From NCBI GenBank assembly GCA_023443925.1, contig JAEZSL010000267.1, positions 1-7,306 on the forward strand: a DNA stretch of 7,306 nucleotides. Direction: 5' to 3'. Position 1 is the first letter of the stretch; every line of letters starts with the position of its first letter. This document shows, one piece after another, positions 6,591 through 7,306 of this stretch. The notes below the pieces were generated by a model that saw only the letters and a list, made by a program, of their open reading frames with translations, was not told the DNA's origin and ran no database searches. Source of the DNA: Bacillota bacterium. Lineage in GTDB: Bacteria; Bacillota_A; Clostridia; Lachnospirales; Lachnospiraceae. Made by a program: the position numbers and the translations under genes.

Positions 6591-6643
6591 TATTCTTTCA
6601 ATGTACGTAAATACTCCTCTTTAATTGTAATAATGATAGGTAA
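6590..6643 (-). pseudogene. Possible C-terminal stub of a lost minus-strand gene
   Basis: On the minus strand, 17 codons between two stops end in IKEEYLRTLKE and then TAA (6592-6590). This charged, helix-like ending resembles a genuine protein C-terminus, and it sits directly before the terminator, which could serve it in the minus direction. No start, ribosome site or longer frame is visible. It is very short, so chance is a real alternative. Confidence 0.2.
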
Positions 6644-6716
6644 TTACGAAACACCAATATTGTATGGTATATTCTAAAACTGTATTGATTCGCACTTATT
6701 TGTTGTAATAATGATA
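6625..6716 (+). repeat. 14-nt direct repeat upstream of the AraC gene
   Basis: TTGTAATAATGATA occurs perfectly at 6625-6638 and 6703-6716, with start points 78 nt apart. The second copy overlaps the candidate promoter of the AraC-family gene. It could be a regulator binding site or a trace of duplication; AT-rich composition makes chance repeats more likely. Confidence 0.6.
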
Positions 6717-6729
6717 TAATGAATATAAT
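6700..6729 (+). promoter_or_regulatory. Candidate promoter of the AraC-family gene
   Basis: A perfect -10 TATAAT lies at 6724-6729 with a weak -35 TTGTTG at 6700-6705 (18-nt spacer). A second perfect TATAAT is at 6715-6720. The gene therefore has its own promoter after the terminator and is not part of the ABC operon. Confidence 0.5.
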
Positions 6730-6777
6730 CCGCAATTTTTATCAATGATTTATTTTCTTTTTGTGCTACTCTAAAAC

Positions 6778-6786
6778 AAGGGAGGG
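6778..6786 (+). promoter_or_regulatory. Ribosome binding site of the AraC-family gene
   Basis: AAGGGAGGG ends five bases before ATG 6792 and fixes the start of the last gene. Confidence 0.8.
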
Positions 6787-6791
6787 CTGTT

Positions 6792-7306
6792 ATGGATTAC
6801 AAATCTCATATCATGAGAGCAATTGACTATATCGAAGAAAACTTGAAAAACGAAGTCGCTTTGAACGACTGTGCCCGTGTTTCCGGATATTCTGAATATC
6901 ATTTTATTCGGGTTTTTAAAGAGGCGACGGGGCTGACCCCGGTTGATTATATACGCAAGCGCAGACTGACCGAGATTATTAAAAATATGCAGCCGGATGT
7001 TCCATTTTCCGAAACGGCATTTGAGTACGGATTCAATTCAAAAGAGAATTTCACAAGAGCATTTGCTGCCGAGCACCATATCCTGCCGACTGAGTATAAG
7101 TCAGCGCTAAACAGCTTGAAACTCTATAAATCGATCTGCTTTGAAACAGAGCCTTTTGGGGTAACTCCAACAATAACACAACTAAAGCCTTTTGGTCTGA
7201 CCGTTTATAAAAGCGATGAGCCTTTTCCTCCGAATTTTTGGAACAAATATAACGGACGAAAATGGTCAAAGAAGTTATCTGGCGGCTCGGTCTGCGAGGA
7301 TTACGG
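6792..7306 (+). CDS. AraC-family transcriptional regulator, partial (right edge)
   Basis: The frame is open from ATG 6792 to the window end, 171 complete codons with no stop, so the 3' part is missing. Residues about 5-104 form the AraC/XylS double helix-turn-helix: the first around VALNDCARVSGYSEYHFIRV (22-41) with FKEATGLTPVDYIRKRRL following, the second around FSETAFEYGFNSKENFTRAF (72-91) with the LPTEYK ending. After a short linker, residues from about 119 (ETEPFGVTPTI and onward) look like the start of a GyrI-like/effector-binding domain, as in Rob- and BmrR-type regulators that bind small molecules or drugs. The N-terminal DNA-binding and C-terminal ligand-binding arrangement fits that class. 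The gene has its own ribosome site and promoter. A role in controlling the upstream exporter is possible but not indicated by the sequence. Confidence 0.9.
   Translation, partial: MDYKSHIMRAIDYIEENLKNEVALNDCARVSGYSEYHFIRVFKEATGLTPVDYIRKRRLTEIIKNMQPDVPFSETAFEYGFNSKENFTRAFAAEHHILPTEYKSALNSLKLYKSICFETEPFGVTPTITQLKPFGLTVYKSDEPFPPNFWNKYNGRKWSKKLSGGSVCEDY

Noticed and set aside
7051..7269. 72-codon minus-strand open frame at the right end
   Set aside because: It is opposite the AraC-family gene, whose helix-turn-helix and ribosome site are clear.

Overview
The window looks like a chromosomal segment from a low-to-moderate GC Firmicute, most likely class Clostridia. The genes have strong purine-rich ribosome binding sites, the intergenic DNA is AT-rich, a TTG start is used, and the gene families (OmpR-type two-component system beside an ABC-2 exporter, RHS/YD-repeat debris, AraC regulator) are typical of that group. 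I cannot name the genus from sequence alone.

Layout from left to right. Positions 1-260 hold a decayed minus-strand remnant of an RHS/YD-repeat protein, with a frame change and in-frame stops. After an AT-rich promoter region comes a plus-strand cluster: an OmpR/PhoB response regulator (385-1050); an overlapping membrane sensor histidine kinase (992-2458); a 293-bp gap filled by three tandem hairpin-bearing repeat units (2468-2720); an ABC ATPase (2752-3615); a 719-residue fusion of an ABC-2-type membrane domain with a zinc M1-like peptidase domain (3612-5771); and a second, six-helix ABC permease (5764-6498). A strong hairpin terminator (6530-6577) closes the cluster. A separate promoter then drives an AraC-family regulator with a probable GyrI-like effector domain, which runs off the right edge (6792-7306).

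How the genes may work together (inference). The kinase senses an extracellular signal and phosphorylates D52 of the regulator, which activates the exporter genes. A 10-nt direct repeat with 21-nt period near the 3' end of the kinase gene, just upstream of a -10-like hexamer, is a candidate operator. The exporter genes are tightly coupled (4-nt and 8-nt overlaps), so ATPase, permease-peptidase and permease probably form one complex. The counted topology (seven helices, then the HEXXH domain) places the peptidase outside the cell, where it could cut a peptide that the transporter moves or that the kinase senses. The substrate cannot be read from the sequence.

The two most unusual points are the permease-M1 peptidase fusion under two-component control and the repeat array in the presumed leader of the transporter mRNA.
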